Below, piece after piece: positions 62,696 to 64,000 of a stretch of DNA of 64,000 nt. The first letter of the stretch is position 1; the number at the start of each line of letters is the position of its first letter. A program made the translations under genes and the position numbers. Where the stretch lies: NCBI GenBank assembly GCA_001464545.1, contig LNFC01000021.1, forward strand, positions 116,419-180,418, given 5' to 3'. Below the pieces are notes generated by a model. The model saw only the letters and a list, made by a program, of their open reading frames with translations. It was not told where the DNA came from and did not search any database. This DNA is from Acidobacteria bacterium Ga0077551. Its GTDB lineage: Bacteria; Pseudomonadota; Alphaproteobacteria; Caulobacterales; Hyphomonadaceae.

Positions 62696-64000
62696 TCAGG
62701 TGGCCGGGCGGCCGATCGACGTATAGGCAAATCCATAGCGGGCCATGTCTTCCGGGCTGTAGATGTTGCGCAGGTCGACGACGACATTGCCCTTCATCGC
62801 GCCCTTGATGCGGCCGAAATCGAGCGCGCGGAAGGAATCCCATTCGGTGATGATCACCATCGCGTCGGCGCCCTCGATCGCCTTGTAGGCGCTGTCGGCG
62901 AATTCGATGCCGCTCAGAAGGTGGGCGGCTTCCTTCATCGCTTCCGGATCGTACGCGACCACGCGGGCGCCAGCGGCCGTGAGCGCCGGGAGGATATCGA
63001 GCGAGGGCGCGTCGCGCATGTCGTCGGTGTTCTGCTTGAAGGCGAGGCCTAGCACGCCGATCGTCTTGCCCTTCACGTCGCCGCCCATCGCCGCGATGAC
63101 TTTCGTCGCCATGGCTTTCTTGCGGGCCGCGTTGACCTCGACGACCGTGTCGACGATGCGCACGGGGCTGCCATAGTCATTGGCGGTCTTGGTCAGCGCG
63201 AGCGTGTCTTTCGGGAAGCACGAGCCGCCATAGCCGGGGCCGGCATTCAGGAATTTCTTGCCGATGCGGCCATCGAGGCCGATGCCGCGCGAGACTTCCT
63301 GGACGTTGGCGCCGACCTTTTCGCACAGGTCCGCCATCTCGTTGATGAAGGTGATCTTCACGGCGAGGAAGGCGTTGGCAGCGTACTTGATCAGCTCCGA
63401 GGTGCGCCGCTCGGTGAACAGGATCGGCGTCTCGTTGAGGAAGAGCGGGCGGTAGAGTTCCTTCATGACCTGGCGGGCGCGGTCGTCATCGGTGCCGACA
63501 ACGACGCGGTCCGGGATCTTGAAGTCCTTGATAGCGGCGCCTTCGCGCAGGAATTCGGGGTTGGAGACGACGGCGAAGTCGCCGTCCGGGCGCACCTTGC
63601 GGATGATCGCCTCGACTTCGTCGCCGGTGCCGACGGGGACCGTCGACTTGGTGACGATGACGGTGAAGCCGTTCATCATCTGGCCGATCTCTTCGGCGGC
63701 GGCGTAGACGTAGGAGAGGTCGGCGTGGCCATCGCCGCGGCGCGACGGCGTGCCGACCGCGATGAACACCGCGTCGGCGTCTTTCACGGCTTCGGCGGCA
63801 TCGACGGTGAAGAACAGGCGCTCTTCCTTGACGTTCTTGGCAACGAGATCATCGAGACCCGGCTCATAGATCGGCATGATGCCCGCGTGCAGCTTGTCGA
63901 TCTTCGACTTGTCCTTGTCCACGCAGGTGACGATGTGGCCGAAATCGGCAAAACAGGCGCCTGACACGAGGCCGACATAGCCCGTTCCGATAATCGCGAC
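62696..64000 (-). CDS. UDP-glucose 6-dehydrogenase, 5' end outside the window
   Basis: NAD-dependent two-step oxidation of UDP-glucose to UDP-glucuronate for capsule or lipopolysaccharide. The reading frame runs off the right edge; 434 residues are present, starting [17 protein letters not shown], so only the first one or two residues are probably missing. The catalytic Cys lies in [15 protein letters not shown], and [14 protein letters not shown] is the C-terminal UDP-binding segment. A related UDP-sugar dehydrogenase is possible, but GTGYVGLV with GGSCFPKD is typical Ugd. Confidence 0.93.
   Translation of the reverse strand, partial: VAIIGTGYVGLVSGACFADFGHIVTCVDKDKSKIDKLHAGIMPIYEPGLDDLVAKNVKEERLFFTVDAAEAVKDADAVFIAVGTPSRRGDGHADLSYVYAAAEEIGQMMNGFTVIVTKSTVPVGTGDEVEAIIRKVRPDGDFAVVSNPEFLREGAAIKDFKIPDRVVVGTDDDRARQVMKELYRPLFLNETPILFTERRTSELIKYAANAFLAVKITFINEMADLCEKVGANVQEVSRGIGLDGRIGKKFLNAGPGYGGSCFPKDTLALTKTANDYGSPVRIVDTVVEVNAARKKAMATKVIAAMGGDVKGKTIGVLGLAFKQNTDDMRDAPSLDILPALTAAGARVVAYDPEAMKEAAHLLSGIEFADSAYKAIEGADAMVIITEWDSFRALDFGRIKGAMKGNVVVDLRNIYSPEDMARYGFAYTSIGRPAT

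Overview
The window is GC-rich (roughly two-thirds G+C) chromosomal DNA of an alphaproteobacterium. The best fit is the Hyphomonadaceae/Caulobacterales side: an ethylmalonyl-CoA pathway pair (ccr and ethylmalonyl-CoA mutase), a lipoprotein of the family named after Caulobacter CC0125/CC1285, a gap-pgk-class I aldolase cluster, the envC-ctpA-DUF610-rppH envelope operon and a hemC-hemD-mitofilin-like-hemY cluster. This placement is an inference from gene content; no rRNA is present. Nearly all of the window reads as core genome. I see no transposase, integrase, prophage or CRISPR array.

Layout. 0-9 kb: small lipoproteins, an aldehyde dehydrogenase, a glutathione transferase, a Bcr/CflA-type exporter, a fusion of a retropepsin-like domain with a RimK-type ligase, ethylmalonyl-CoA mutase, a SemiSWEET sugar transporter and a D-amino-acid transaminase. 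10-19 kb: ccr, a DMT exporter, gap, pgk, class I fructose-bisphosphate aldolase, zinc-ribbon proteins, thiE and an inositol-phosphatase-family gene. 19-31 kb: a Baeyer-Villiger-type monooxygenase, a 53-residue membrane protein, an MsbA-like ABC exporter, rpmE, a glycosyltransferase with an O-antigen-ligase-like protein, thrS, a NifU/IscU-like scaffold with yidD, an ExoD-like protein, a histidine phosphatase and cysS. 31-41 kb: folE, then a long leftward envelope operon (HEPN-motif protein, degenerate EnvC, CtpA, DUF610, RppH, hydrolase, class IV aminotransferase, sulfotransferase-like). 41-48 kb: mdh, a BI-1/YccA-family gene next to a broken second copy and a 27-bp direct repeat, DUF2853, thpR, DUF6445 and an AI-2E-type permease. 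48-54 kb: a YadA-like trimeric autotransporter, a 606-bp non-coding stretch with a glycine-riboswitch-like element, tRNA-Leu, dsbB, an acyl-CoA dehydrogenase and a DUF885 metallohydrolase. 55-64 kb: the heme cluster, tRNA-Thr, an SDR, a PhzF-family protein, thiD, a transaldolase-like gene and the start-less end of a UDP-glucose dehydrogenase gene.

How the genes fit together. Ccr and ethylmalonyl-CoA mutase are consecutive parts of acetyl-CoA assimilation, and malate dehydrogenase links to the same carbon pool. Gap, pgk and aldolase cover the middle of glycolysis/gluconeogenesis. MsbA-like, GT2, ligase-like and Ugd proteins point to lipopolysaccharide or capsule assembly; EnvC, CtpA and DUF610 to cell-wall remodelling.

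The least explained parts are the BI-1 duplication with its 27-bp repeat (43.7-44.5 kb), the orphan glycine-riboswitch-like element (about 50.3 kb), a palindrome shared by the leaders of the two ethylmalonyl-CoA pathway genes, and several perfect inverted repeats just upstream of start codons.
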